Part shown: positions 8,441 to 18,402 of the stretch, piece by piece
Layout: each line of letters starts with the position of its first letter
Position numbering within the stretch: position 1 is the first letter of the stretch
Assembly (NCBI RefSeq): GCF_000805455.1
Contig: NZ_JSUS01000012.1
Location: 186,001 to 250,000 of the forward strand
DNA length: 64,000 nucleotides
Direction of reading: 5' to 3'
From: Acinetobacter sp. A47
GTDB taxonomy: Bacteria > Pseudomonadota > Gammaproteobacteria > Pseudomonadales > Moraxellaceae
Notes under the pieces: generated by a model
Seen by the model: the letters and a program-made list of their open reading frames with translations, nothing else
Told to the model about the DNA's origin: nothing
Database searches by the model: none
Made by a program: the position numbers and the translations under genes

Positions 8441-11122
8441 TTAAAATTTATAAGTACCGCGAACAAAGTAGGTACGGCCTGTAATATCGGTAAAACGCGG
8501 GTCGTATCCATACTGGAAGTTGTCGCCCACATTTGAAGCTGCAGGCTCTGCATCAAAGATATTTTTAATTCCGGCCGTCAAGTCCAGATTCTTAAATCCT
8601 TTATAGGTTCCTGAAATGTTGTAGAGGGTATAGTCACTGACACGATGGTGATCATATTTCTCGTCACCTGTTGTATTCTGGTCCTTATAGCCACGGGTAA
8701 ACTGCTGTTGGAAATTCATCGCCCAGTTTTCATAGTTCCAGTTCAGGTTGGCCACATGTTTCCAGCGAATGGTCGGGCCTGCATCACGATACTGTCCCAA
8801 GCTGCTGAACCACTCTCCATCCTTTTCGTTCTGGTAGTCATATTTGGTGACATAAGTCCCGTCAATTCCAAAACCGAACCGTCCTGTAGAGGTCATTGGC
8901 GTCAAGTAATTCAAGCTGACATCAAACCCCTGGGTTTTTAAGTTGCCCATGTTTTGCATGGTGGTAATGATGTAGTCGATAGAACCGTTGGCTTTACGGA
9001 CAAATTTATCTTTGTATTTGTCTGGAGAGTTAAAAATGGTATTTGCATCCAATGCCGAAATCTGGTTTTTGACTTCAATATTGTAATAATCGAGCGAGAA
9101 GACCAGATTTTTAACCGGTTCTAATACAAAACCTGCCGTGATTGAGGTCGATTTTTCAGGCTCCAGATTTTTGTTGCCCCCCTGCATACGATCAAACTGC
9201 TGGCCACAGTCTTCGGTAGCCGTGCCGCCCGGTGCCACCTGACCACCCGGACACAAGATCGGGTCGTCATATTTGCCGCCTGTCAGTGTGCGGCTGTTAT
9301 TCTTGTTGATTTCATACAGGTTTGGCGCCCGGAAGCCTGTACTATAAGAGGTACGGAACATTAACTGTTTAATCGGTTCCCAGCGGAAAGCGACTTTAGG
9401 ATTGAAGGTATCGCCAAAATCACTGTAATTGTCGTAACGGGCTGCAATCTGGGCTTCTAAGGTTTTGTGCAGTGGAATCTGCAGTTCGGTAAACGCCGAG
9501 CTAATATCGCGTTTGCCTTCCTGATGCGGATTGGTCGGGTCTGTACCAATACTCGGCAGCAGGGCAGCCAGGCTGGCATTCACATCTGAAGTCCAGTCAT
9601 CATGCCGGAAACTGGCTCCGACAGCAAAACCGACATCGCCTGCCGGGAGGGTATAGATGGGGCGGCTTGCAGTAAAGTCGACAGTTGTCGATTCGATTTT
9701 TGCCTTATTGGTTTCACCGGAAAGTGAAAAGGTATTCCAGATATTCGGGTTATCTCCCGCAGCTTGCGGGCCAAATGGATTGAGTATCCCGGCGTCGAGT
9801 GCATCCTGGACGGCGCCTTTATTGAGATAACCGCTTAGTACTTCATCTTTTGAGGTACTACGGGCATAGCTCAGGCCGGTATTAATGTCCCAGCCATAGG
9901 CATCGCCCTCAATACCTGCAAATATACGATGAGATTCATTTTCAGACTGGTTTACCCGGTTGCCGGCTTGTGAACGTAAAGACAGCGATAGCGGTTCACC
10001 CGTGACTCCATCCACAGCAGGGACAATGCCGTTGCCCGGATAATATTTACTTTCTTTACCGATCTGTACCTTGTTATTGCCATTGTATACATCCGGGGCA
10101 ATTGAAACCTTGACCTTGCTGTTGGCATAGACATATTCACCAATGGCATTGAAGTGATCATTGAGTTTAAACGTTGCCCGGCCAAGTACAGACAGGTCTT
10201 CTGTCTGTGGCACCACCCCAATCAGTGCCTGGGTGTTGATCAGGCACAAGCCGTCTACTGCCTCGGTATGCGGCATGTTGTTACAGTTATTTGAGGCGTA
10301 TGGGTTTTTACCATTAAAGTTTGCCGGGAAGGTGGCTGAGCTGCGTCCGTCTACTCCCAGCTCTGGAAGGTAAGCACCTCTTTTGCTGGTCTTGCGGTCT
10401 TTTGCCATGATATCGTTGGCATGTCGAAAATCGACCACACCAAAGACATTGAAGCCCTGTTCATCAAGATCGCCATAACCGCCAAAAATCGAAATATCTT
10501 GTTTATCGCCACCTTTGTGTTCCGGCTGAACCAGGCCGCCACTGATATTGAGTCCTGTAAACTGCTTTTTGGTGATAAAGTTGATCACGCCCCCAATCGC
10601 ATCTGTACCATAAATTGCAGACGCACCATCGCGCACAATTTCAATCCGTTCCAACATGGCAAGCGGAATGATATTCAGGTTGGTGACACCACTATCGAAC
10701 GCATTGGCAGCCAGACGGCGGCCATTGAGTAAAATCAAGGTTTTATTATCTCCGATACCGCGTAGATCAGCGGTCGAACCTGCAGTATTACTGGCTCCAA
10801 CATTGAGGGCGGTAACAAAGCCAGACTGGTTTGCTGTAATTTTTGAAAGAGCTTCTTCTGTCGTAGTCACCCCTTGTTTTAGAATCTCATCAACCTTGAC
10901 GACCGTGATCGGTGAGGCACTTTGAGCTGCAACGCCTTTGATGGAAGATCCCGTCACGGCGACCTTGACCACCTTGGTGGGTTTTTCTTCAGTGGTTGAG
11001 TCCGCATCGGCAGCATGTGCCATGGTTAGACACAGCATACTTAAACTCAAGGTGCTCAGTTTAAGTATGGTTTTGCTCGTTTTTGACGTAGCGCTAGGTT
11101 GAGTGAAGTCGGCTTTTTTCAT
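8441..11122 (-). CDS. TonB-dependent outer-membrane receptor (possible peptide receptor)
   Basis: This 893-residue protein has a signal sequence (cleavage probably after AHA, about residue 38), a TonB-box-like segment (VVKVAVTGSSIKG), a plug domain with LRGIGDNKTLILLNGRRL and EIVRDGASAIYGTDAIGGVIN, then a long beta-barrel ending in phenylalanine (TYFVRGTYKF). These are the standard receptor features. The plug type is that of large receptors often annotated only as TonB-dependent receptor, not a recognisable siderophore receptor, and I saw no obvious Fur box upstream. It sits beside tonB-exbBDD and is divergent from a peptide-type ABC operon, so import of peptides is the best inference. Confidence 0.9.
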   Translation of the reverse strand: MKKADFTQPSATSKTSKTILKLSTLSLSMLCLTMAHAADADSTTEEKPTKVVKVAVTGSSIKGVAAQSASPITVVKVDEILKQGVTTTEEALSKITANQSGFVTALNVGASNTAGSTADLRGIGDNKTLILLNGRRLAANAFDSGVTNLNIIPLAMLERIEIVRDGASAIYGTDAIGGVINFITKKQFTGLNISGGLVQPEHKGGDKQDISIFGGYGDLDEQGFNVFGVVDFRHANDIMAKDRKTSKRGAYLPELGVDGRSSATFPANFNGKNPYASNNCNNMPHTEAVDGLCLINTQALIGVVPQTEDLSVLGRATFKLNDHFNAIGEYVYANSKVKVSIAPDVYNGNNKVQIGKESKYYPGNGIVPAVDGVTGEPLSLSLRSQAGNRVNQSENESHRIFAGIEGDAYGWDINTGLSYARSTSKDEVLSGYLNKGAVQDALDAGILNPFGPQAAGDNPNIWNTFSLSGETNKAKIESTTVDFTASRPIYTLPAGDVGFAVGASFRHDDWTSDVNASLAALLPSIGTDPTNPHQEGKRDISSAFTELQIPLHKTLEAQIAARYDNYSDFGDTFNPKVAFRWEPIKQLMFRTSYSTGFRAPNLYEINKNNSRTLTGGKYDDPILCPGGQVAPGGTATEDCGQQFDRMQGGNKNLEPEKSTSITAGFVLEPVKNLVFSLDYYNIEVKNQISALDANTIFNSPDKYKDKFVRKANGSIDYIITTMQNMGNLKTQGFDVSLNYLTPMTSTGRFGFGIDGTYVTKYDYQNEKDGEWFSSLGQYRDAGPTIRWKHVANLNWNYENWAMNFQQQFTRGYKDQNTTGDEKYDHHRVSDYTLYNISGTYKGFKNLDLTAGIKNIFDAEPAASNVGDNFQYGYDPRFTDITGRTYFVRGTYKF

Positions 11123-11767
11123 TGTTTATTGAACCCCTAATGGTTTGCCACTCTAAAAATTCGATAAATCCGTTTTAGCAAGACCTGTGCCAAGCCCTAT
11201 TTTTAGATTTGGCTTAATGTAGAATAAATTGGGTAAAAGTGTTTTAGTTTTTATTTATAAGCTTTTCATATTTTTACCAAATATTAAAACCAGAAAATAA
11301 TAAGCAGTCCCGAGGTATTGTTATAAAGTACCAATAAATGGGTGGCGCTCTGGCGCATTAAAATGAATCATAATGTTTTATTTTTGCTTTTTTATGGTGC
11401 AAAAGCTTCTCTATTCTTATAAAACATGTATTTTATTATTCTGTTTTCATGGAAATGGAAATTAATATAAAAAAATATGATTTGGCATAAAATTACTTTT
11501 ATTTAAGATGCCTGAAAACCGGAATTGCATAAAAAGATTTTTGGTTAAAAAATAGTCGTTATTTTTTTATTTGAAAAGTGGCATGAAATTCGCTAGTTAA
11601 TTTTCTGCCATAACGTATTTTTTCTTGGGGTAAATTTTGTCCAGATGATAAATTTTTATTAACTAAATGATTTTTTGATAAAAATTCTGGATGTTAATCA
11701 GGACAAGAGAAACGGTAGTGGTGTTGAATGCTATGCGAAAGTCTAGTATTTATTAAAAAACGATGAT
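11123..11767. promoter_or_regulatory. Long divergent regulatory region between receptor and ABC operon
   Basis: This AT-rich gap of 645 bases lies between the divergent receptor gene and the first solute-binding protein gene, and should contain the promoters of both units. I see no ORF. Near the right end, 11641-11690 holds an interrupted inverted repeat: CCAGA and TCTGG outside, AATTTTTAT and ATAAAAATT inside. It could be an operator or a weak RNA hairpin. I could not identify a single convincing promoter pair. Confidence 0.5.
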
Positions 11768-13567
11768 GTGAGTATTAACTTGAAGCCAATTTTTTTTACG
11801 GTCGCTGTTATATCCAGTGTAATTGCATGGATGCCAACGGTATATGCAAAAACACCTGCTCAAGCCGACAAAGTACTCCGTGTTGCTTTTGAGGCGCCCG
11901 ATGATGGTTTTGATATGGTAAAAACCTTCAATTACTATAGCGGTAATGTTGCTGATGTTATTTTTGAAAGACTGGTTCAGTACGATTATCTGGCAGACCC
12001 GGTTAAACTGATCCCGGGAACTGCAGAAAGTTTGCCGAAAATCGAAAAAAATGGACAGGTTTATACCTTTAAAATAAAGTCAGGTATTTATTTTACAGAT
12101 GATCCTGCATTTAAAGGCAAGCGCAGGGAGCTGGTGGCTGAAGATTATGTTTATTCCATTAAACGCATTTTAGATCCTAAAAATCATGCTTCATCATTTT
12201 CTTTTATTGATCATAAAATTGTTGGTGCCAATGCACTGGTCGAACAGGCAAAGAAAACCGGAAATTTTAACTATGATGCCAAAATCGAAGGGATCAAGGC
12301 ACTCGATAAATATACGATTCAATTTACGCTGACGCAACCCGATTATAACTTCCCTTATATACTGGCTTATAGTTCATTTGGGGCGACTGCCCGTGAAGTG
12401 GTTGAATATTATAAAGATCGTTTAGCCATGCATCCTGTTGGTACCGGCCCGTATATGCTGAGTAAGTATGTCCCGCGTAGCAAGATCGAACTGGTTGCCA
12501 ATCCGGATTACCGGGGTTTTGTCTGGAATTTCAAATCGACGGGTACGGCCTGGGACAATCAGCTGGTCAAGGAAATGAGCGGCAAGCAGATGCCACAAAT
12601 CGGCAAGGTCAATATCAGTATTATTGAAGAAGAACAGTCACGCTGGCTGGCATTTCAGTCCAAGCAGCTCGATTTTGACAAAGTCACTTCAAATGCCATT
12701 CCCAAGGTACTCGATCAAAATAACCAGCTCAAGCCGGCCATGAAACAACAGGGCATCCGTCTTTATGCCAATAAAGAGGCCGAGATTACCTATTCGATGC
12801 TGAATATGCGTGATCCGGTGGTGGGCGGAAACAGTCTGGACAAAATTGCGTTAAGGCGAGCAATTGCGATGTCATTTAATGTAAATGAATATATTCGCAT
12901 ATTACGCAAAGGTCAGGCGGTAAAGGCTGAAATGCTGGTTCCGGCAGGGATTAGCGGGCATAACCCCGATTACCGCAGTAGCATTGGCTACAATCCGGTA
13001 TTGGCCAATAAACTACTGGATCATTTCGGCTATAAAAAGGGGGCCGATGGTTATCGTCAGCTGCCGGGTGGCAAGCCTTTAACCTTAAAAATCAATACTG
13101 AAAGTGGCACCTCTTCAGTGATGTACTCTGAACTGTGGAAGAAAAATCTGGATGCAATCGGGATACGTGCTGATTTTAAGGTCAGTAATTTTGCCGATAA
13201 CCTGAAAGCTGCCACGCAGTGTCAATATATGATGTGGAGTGGCGCATGGCACGCCGACTATCCGGAAGGAGAAAACTTTACCCAGTTACTCTATGGGCCC
13301 AATGTTGGACGCGGTAATCAGTCCTGTTACCAATCTACTGCTTATGACAAGTTGTATAAGCAGGCCATGCAGCAACCCCCTGAAAAACGCATGCCATTCT
13401 ATGAAAAAATGAGTCGGCAAATTGAGGCCGATAATACCTGGATTTTACAGGATACACGGATACGTAACTGGTTGATCCAGCCGGAAGTTCAGGGGTTTAA
13501 AGCCCATCCGATTATGAATACCAATTGGCAATATCTGGATATTGCTGCACCAAATCAAAATAAGTGA
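11768..13567 (+). CDS. Periplasmic solute-binding protein, family 5 (peptide ABC transporter), copy 1
   Basis: The 599-residue protein belongs to the DppA/OppA/YejA-like family 5 of extracellular binding proteins and would deliver peptides to the permeases encoded downstream. A signal peptide covers about 1-28 (ending VYAKT). Family segments include HPVGTGPYMLSKY, NPDYRGFVWNFKS, SIIEEEQSRWLAFQ and KIALRRAIAMSFN. The start is a GTG with no strong ribosome-binding site, so a TTG at 11780 remains possible. It is closely related to the next gene, and the pair probably arose by tandem duplication, perhaps to widen substrate range. Confidence 0.9.
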   Translation: MSINLKPIFFTVAVISSVIAWMPTVYAKTPAQADKVLRVAFEAPDDGFDMVKTFNYYSGNVADVIFERLVQYDYLADPVKLIPGTAESLPKIEKNGQVYTFKIKSGIYFTDDPAFKGKRRELVAEDYVYSIKRILDPKNHASSFSFIDHKIVGANALVEQAKKTGNFNYDAKIEGIKALDKYTIQFTLTQPDYNFPYILAYSSFGATAREVVEYYKDRLAMHPVGTGPYMLSKYVPRSKIELVANPDYRGFVWNFKSTGTAWDNQLVKEMSGKQMPQIGKVNISIIEEEQSRWLAFQSKQLDFDKVTSNAIPKVLDQNNQLKPAMKQQGIRLYANKEAEITYSMLNMRDPVVGGNSLDKIALRRAIAMSFNVNEYIRILRKGQAVKAEMLVPAGISGHNPDYRSSIGYNPVLANKLLDHFGYKKGADGYRQLPGGKPLTLKINTESGTSSVMYSELWKKNLDAIGIRADFKVSNFADNLKAATQCQYMMWSGAWHADYPEGENFTQLLYGPNVGRGNQSCYQSTAYDKLYKQAMQQPPEKRMPFYEKMSRQIEADNTWILQDTRIRNWLIQPEVQGFKAHPIMNTNWQYLDIAAPNQNK

Positions 13568-13577
13568 TGTGTGTACG

Positions 13578-15395
13578 ATGAAGCAAAATTTAAAAAATTC
13601 TCTTTCGCGTGCGGGACTGGCTTTGTTATTGGGAACGGCATTGGGGGCAGGATCAGGTTTAGTTCAGGCCAAAAGCCCAGCCGATCCTAAAAAAGTCCTT
13701 CGCTATGCTTTTCCGGTGGCAGAAACGGGTTTTGACCCGGTAGCCGTACAGGACCTCTATTCTGCCCATATTTTATATTCTGTCTTTGAAACGCTCTATA
13801 CCTATGACTATCTGGCATCGCCAGCACAACTGGTACCCAACACTGCTGCTGCCTTACCTGAAGTGAGTGCAGATGGCCTGACCTATACCATACGGCTGAA
13901 AAAAGGGATTTATTTTGCCTCTGATCCGGTGTTTAAGGGCAAGCCACGAGAGCTGACGGCAGCGGATTATGCCTATTCTTATAAACGACTGCTTGATCCG
14001 AATTTGCGCTCACCGAATAGCTGGTTATTTGAAGGTAAAATTGCCGGAATGGATGCGTTGATTCAACAGGCCGGTAAAACCGGAAAATTTAATTACGATC
14101 AGCCCGTCAGCGGATTACAGACCCCGGATCGTTATACCTTGGTGATACGCCTGAAAGAACCGAATCATAATTTTCCGATGTTGCTGGCCCATCAGCCAAC
14201 GGGCGCAGTGGCACGTGAAGTGATCGAGCATTATCGCGAAAAAACGACAGGCTATGCCATGGCACATCCTGTAGGCACAGGGCCTTATGTGCTGGCGCAC
14301 TGGACGCCGGGTTCACGGATTATTTTGAAAGCCAACCCTGATTATCGCGGTTTTACCTGGAATTTTAAGGCCAGCCAGCCGGAAGACCAGAACATCGTCA
14401 AGCAGATGCAAGGCAAAAAAATGCCGCAGATCGGGGTCATTGATATTCGTGTTATTGAAGAATCACAATCGGGATGGCTTGCTTTTCAGAAAGACGGGCT
14501 GGATTTATTTACCCTGGACGGTGAGTTGCCCGCACAGGCCTTACAGCAAGATGGCAGCTTAAAGCCCGAGTTGGCCAAGAAGGGCATCCAGCTGTCACGC
14601 ATACCAGACCCTTCAATCGATTATCTTTACTGGAATATCCAGAATCCGGTTGTCGGTGGTTTTGGCAAAGATAAAATTGCCTTACGCCGTGCGATGGCAA
14701 TGGCCATTTCCAAAGACAAAATGATTACGATTCTGGCCAAGGGCAATGCCAAAAAACTGGAAACGCCGATTCCTTATGGTGTGGCCGGCCATGATCCTGA
14801 TTATAAAAGCAGCGTGCCCTATTCGGTGAAAGCTGCAAATCTGTTACTGGATCGTTATCACTATAAAGTCGGGGCAGATGGCTGGCGCAGGCTGCCAGAT
14901 GGCAAGCCACTGGTGATTGAGTTCATGCCATCTACCAGCAGTGCCCGCAGTATGCAAATGGCCGAGCTGTTAAAGAAAGACCTGACCAGTATCAAGATTA
15001 ACATGGTGTCCAAGCCAGTGCCTTTTGCGGAAGGTTTAAAGGCTGAAAAGCAATGTAAAACCATGTTTAAGGCCTCTGCCTGGATTGCCGACTATCCTGA
15101 TGCCGATAACTTTATGCAGCTGTTTTATGGCAACAATATTCATGCAACCAACCATACCTGCTTTAAATTACCGGAATATGACCGTTTATATGAACAATCC
15201 CTGAAACTGGACGATGGCCCTGAACGCGACCTGCTATATCGCAAAATGTCACGTCTTTTAGAGTTCTATTCACCTGTACAGTTTATCTCGACCCGTTACC
15301 GGACTGTGGTCGCGCAGCCTCGTGTGCTGGGCTATAAAAAACATCCTATCTTGCCGGCAGAGTGGATGTACATCGATATTCAAGACAAGAAATAA
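13578..15395 (+). CDS. Periplasmic solute-binding protein, family 5 (peptide ABC transporter), copy 2
   Basis: This 605-residue paralogue of the preceding protein shares the same segment order (HPVGTGPYVLAHW, NPDYRGFTWNFKA, RVIEESQSGWLAFQ, KIALRRAMAMA), but the two differ in many positions along their length. I chose ATG 13578, ten bases after the previous stop; the signal peptide runs to about residue 30 (LVQAKS). Length and the downstream fused ATPase are closer to the YejABEF type than to short DppA proteins. Its ligand is unknown; oligopeptides are inferred from the family and from the adjacent peptidase. Confidence 0.9.
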   Translation: MKQNLKNSLSRAGLALLLGTALGAGSGLVQAKSPADPKKVLRYAFPVAETGFDPVAVQDLYSAHILYSVFETLYTYDYLASPAQLVPNTAAALPEVSADGLTYTIRLKKGIYFASDPVFKGKPRELTAADYAYSYKRLLDPNLRSPNSWLFEGKIAGMDALIQQAGKTGKFNYDQPVSGLQTPDRYTLVIRLKEPNHNFPMLLAHQPTGAVAREVIEHYREKTTGYAMAHPVGTGPYVLAHWTPGSRIILKANPDYRGFTWNFKASQPEDQNIVKQMQGKKMPQIGVIDIRVIEESQSGWLAFQKDGLDLFTLDGELPAQALQQDGSLKPELAKKGIQLSRIPDPSIDYLYWNIQNPVVGGFGKDKIALRRAMAMAISKDKMITILAKGNAKKLETPIPYGVAGHDPDYKSSVPYSVKAANLLLDRYHYKVGADGWRRLPDGKPLVIEFMPSTSSARSMQMAELLKKDLTSIKINMVSKPVPFAEGLKAEKQCKTMFKASAWIADYPDADNFMQLFYGNNIHATNHTCFKLPEYDRLYEQSLKLDDGPERDLLYRKMSRLLEFYSPVQFISTRYRTVVAQPRVLGYKKHPILPAEWMYIDIQDKK

Positions 15396-15421
15396 CAAAC
15401 ACATTAAATCGGAGTGAAAGA

Positions 15422-17440
15422 ATGGCGAAAAAAATATTGAAATTGTCGAGTCTGGCTTTGTTATCCATGACTGCTGTCGGCATGAGCCAGAATATTTGGG
15501 CTGAAAATCCCCGTACCAGCTTACCTGTTTTAACAACGGCTACCAGTGCCCAGTGGTGTGATGCCAATCTGGACAAACTAAAACAACGTATCCAGCAGCT
15601 GGAAAAACAACAGGTAAAACCTCGTTCAGCAGCAGCGCCTGTACTGGCTGAATGGGATCAGCTGATGGCAACATTTGAGGATTTTGCCGGGCCGATCAGC
15701 CTGTATAGCAATGTTGACCCGGATGCAACACTGCGTAAAGCGGCTGAAGACTGTGAAGTCAAACTGAACCAGCTGCAAACTGAAATTTACCAAAACCCTA
15801 AACTCTATCAAAGAATTAAAAATACACAGGCGGTAGACGAGATTGATGCCAAATACCGTCAGGATATTCTGGATGCCTTTGAAGATACCGGGGTGCAATT
15901 AGCGCCTGAAAAGAGGGCCCGGGTTAAAACGATTTTTGATGAATTGACCAGACTCTCGCAAGAATTCTCCCGCAATATCCGTGACAATCCGGAAAAACTG
16001 GAATTTACCCCTGCAGAATTAAAGGGCTTACCTGACAGTTATATTGCTGGTTTGAAGAAAAATGACAAAGGCAATTATTTACTAGGTTTTGAATATCCAG
16101 AGTACCAGCCTTTCATGGAACTGGCAGACAGCGATGATGCCCGTAAGCGTTATCAAACCGCCTTTACCCGTCGTGGTACAGAAAAGAATCTCGTCCTGCT
16201 CAAGCAGATTATCGACTTGCGTTATGAACTGGCGCAGTTGTTCGGTCAGCCAAGCTATGCCGGCTGGGCCTTAAAGAAACGCATGGCCAAAACACCAGAA
16301 ACAGTAAATACCTTCTTGGCCGATGTACATAAAGTGGTGGCACCGCTCGAGCAAAAAGAAGTAGACGAATTACGTGCGTTTAAAGCCAAAACATTAAATA
16401 TCGCTTTGGACAAGGCTGACATCAATCGCTGGAATGTGGGCTATTGGAGTGAAAAGCTACGTAAAGCCAAATACCAGATTGATCAGGAAAAACTGCGTGA
16501 TTATTTTCCAACTTTAGCTGCGCAAAAATGGTTGTTTGCAATTTCTTCCGATCTGTATGGCATCGAGTTTAAACCCGCCAAAGTCGCTACCTGGCAGAAT
16601 GAGGTGGAATATTACGATGTCACGGACAAGAAAACTGGCGAAGTGCTGGGTGGCCTGTACATGGACAAGTTCCCGCGTGAAGGCAAATATGGCCATGCAG
16701 CGGTGTGGGGCGTCTATGGAGGCAGTACTTTAAGCAAGCGTAAACCGATTTCGGTACTGGTGACCAACTTTAACCGCAAGGGCTTAAATAGCGATGAGCT
16801 GGAAACTTTTGTGCATGAGTTTGGACATGCCTTACATGGCATTTTGTCGAAAACCCGTTATGCAGGCCAGTCTGGCACCTCGGTAGAGCGTGACTTTGTT
16901 GAAGCACCCTCACAAATGTATGAAGAATGGGCACGCCGCAAGGAAACCTTGTCCAAAGTTGCTGACTATTGTGATCCGGCCTGCCCGCGGGTAGATGATG
17001 CCCTGATTGAGCGCCTGAAGTCGGTCCATAATTATGGCCGTGGGATGCGTTATGCGCGACAAACCCTGTATGCACAATATGACATGGCGCTGCATGGTGC
17101 TGATGCCCTGAAAGTACAGCCAATGGAAGTCTGGAAAAAGATGGAATCGGCAACGGCACTGGGCTATGTGCCCAACACCGAGTTCCCGGGGCAGTTTGGT
17201 CATCTGATGGGCTATCAGGCTGGCTACTATGGCTATATGTGGTCTGAAGTACTGGCGCTGGATATGTTGTCGGCCTTTGGCAATAACCTGAATAATCCGG
17301 AAGTCGGGCAGCGCTATCGTCAGAAGATTCTTTCCCAGGGCAGCCAGAAGAGTGCAGCTCAACTGGTCAAGGACTTCCTCGGCAGAGCGCCGGACAATAA
17401 AGCCTTCTTCAATGAAATTACCGGCCAACGGGTCAAATAA
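15422..17440 (+). CDS. Secreted M3-family zinc oligopeptidase
   Basis: M3 enzymes (thimet oligopeptidase, OpdA, Dcp, PepF) cut short peptides. This one has 672 residues from ATG 15422, which follows GGAG at good spacing. The zinc motif HEFGHALHG is at 465-473, with the third-ligand region DFVEAPSQMYEEW after it. Unlike cytosolic OpdA it starts with a Sec signal peptide (about 1-27, SQNIWAENP), so it should act in the periplasm. It lies between the binding-protein genes and the permease genes, which suggests it trims peptides that enter through the outer membrane before the ABC importer takes them. Confidence 0.92.
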   Translation: MAKKILKLSSLALLSMTAVGMSQNIWAENPRTSLPVLTTATSAQWCDANLDKLKQRIQQLEKQQVKPRSAAAPVLAEWDQLMATFEDFAGPISLYSNVDPDATLRKAAEDCEVKLNQLQTEIYQNPKLYQRIKNTQAVDEIDAKYRQDILDAFEDTGVQLAPEKRARVKTIFDELTRLSQEFSRNIRDNPEKLEFTPAELKGLPDSYIAGLKKNDKGNYLLGFEYPEYQPFMELADSDDARKRYQTAFTRRGTEKNLVLLKQIIDLRYELAQLFGQPSYAGWALKKRMAKTPETVNTFLADVHKVVAPLEQKEVDELRAFKAKTLNIALDKADINRWNVGYWSEKLRKAKYQIDQEKLRDYFPTLAAQKWLFAISSDLYGIEFKPAKVATWQNEVEYYDVTDKKTGEVLGGLYMDKFPREGKYGHAAVWGVYGGSTLSKRKPISVLVTNFNRKGLNSDELETFVHEFGHALHGILSKTRYAGQSGTSVERDFVEAPSQMYEEWARRKETLSKVADYCDPACPRVDDALIERLKSVHNYGRGMRYARQTLYAQYDMALHGADALKVQPMEVWKKMESATALGYVPNTEFPGQFGHLMGYQAGYYGYMWSEVLALDMLSAFGNNLNNPEVGQRYRQKILSQGSQKSAAQLVKDFLGRAPDNKAFFNEITGQRVK

Positions 17441-17452
17441 GGATTTGCCAAT

Positions 17453-18391
17453 ATGCTTGCTTATGTCGTACGCAGACTATGGCAAATGATCCCGACCATG
17501 TTGGGTGTTATTTTGCTCATTTTCTTTTTATTTAACTGGGTGGGGGGCGATCCTGCATATATCCTGGCAGGCAAAATGTCGAACCCGGAGCAAATTGAAA
17601 ACATCCGCAAGCAGCTGGGCGTAGATCAACCTTATTACGTGCAGCTGTGGATTTTTATCAAGCAGATTCTCAGCTTTGACTATGGCGCAAGCTGGAGTAC
17701 CGGCGAGTCGGTCTCACAGATTATCTTGACCCGTTTAGGCCCGTCACTGACCCTGTTGATCCCGCTTACAATCTTGCAAACGGTGATTTCAATCATCCTG
17801 GCTCTGGCGGTTGCTTCGGTGCGGGGCTCACTGACAGACCGTATGGTGATGATGCTATGTACCATTGGCATGTCGATTAGTATTTTGGTGTATATCATTG
17901 TTTTTCAGTATGTTCTGGCCTATCAGCTCAGCTGGTTTCCGGTGCAGGGCTGGAGTGACAGTTTTAGAGAAAACCTGTTTCAGTATGCCTTGCTACCGAT
18001 CCTGATCATGCTGGTGGTGAGTATTGCCCCGACCTTACGGCTGTATCGTAGTTTTGTGCTGGATGAGATTAATCAGGACTATGTACGTACGGCCCGGGCC
18101 AAAGGCGTAGGAGAGTCAAGGGTGCTGGGCGTACATGTGTTGCGTAATGCCGCGATTCCGATTGTGACCGAAGTGATGGCCAGCTTGCCTGCCTTGTTGA
18201 TCGGTGCATTCCTGATCGAGCGTTTCTTTGGCATTCCCGGGATTGGACGTGAAATTATTATTGCGGTTGAGCGCAGTGATTTCCCCGTGATCAAGGCCAT
18301 CACCGTCTATATTGCGGCCTTGACCATGATATTTAACCTGATCGCCGATCTGATCTATAAGCTGCTTGATCCTCGTGTTCAGTTGAAGTAG
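17453..18391 (+). CDS. Peptide ABC transporter permease (DppB/OppB/YejB type)
   Basis: This 312-residue inner-membrane permease has about six membrane helices, the N-terminal helix MLAYVVRRLWQMIPTMLGV typical of DppB-like proteins, and the EAA loop around DYVRTARAKGVGESRVLGVH that contacts the ATPase. It begins 12 bases after the M3 peptidase gene and is followed after 11 bases by the second permease, so the operon is continuous. It forms the channel together with that second permease. Confidence 0.93.
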   Translation: MLAYVVRRLWQMIPTMLGVILLIFFLFNWVGGDPAYILAGKMSNPEQIENIRKQLGVDQPYYVQLWIFIKQILSFDYGASWSTGESVSQIILTRLGPSLTLLIPLTILQTVISIILALAVASVRGSLTDRMVMMLCTIGMSISILVYIIVFQYVLAYQLSWFPVQGWSDSFRENLFQYALLPILIMLVVSIAPTLRLYRSFVLDEINQDYVRTARAKGVGESRVLGVHVLRNAAIPIVTEVMASLPALLIGAFLIERFFGIPGIGREIIIAVERSDFPVIKAITVYIAALTMIFNLIADLIYKLLDPRVQLK

Positions 18392-18402
18392 GGGAAATCA
18401 CC

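Noticed and set aside
11123..11767. Fur box upstream of the TonB receptor
   Set aside because: I looked for a GATAATGATTATCATTATC-like element and found only loose AT-rich matches, so iron control is not claimed.
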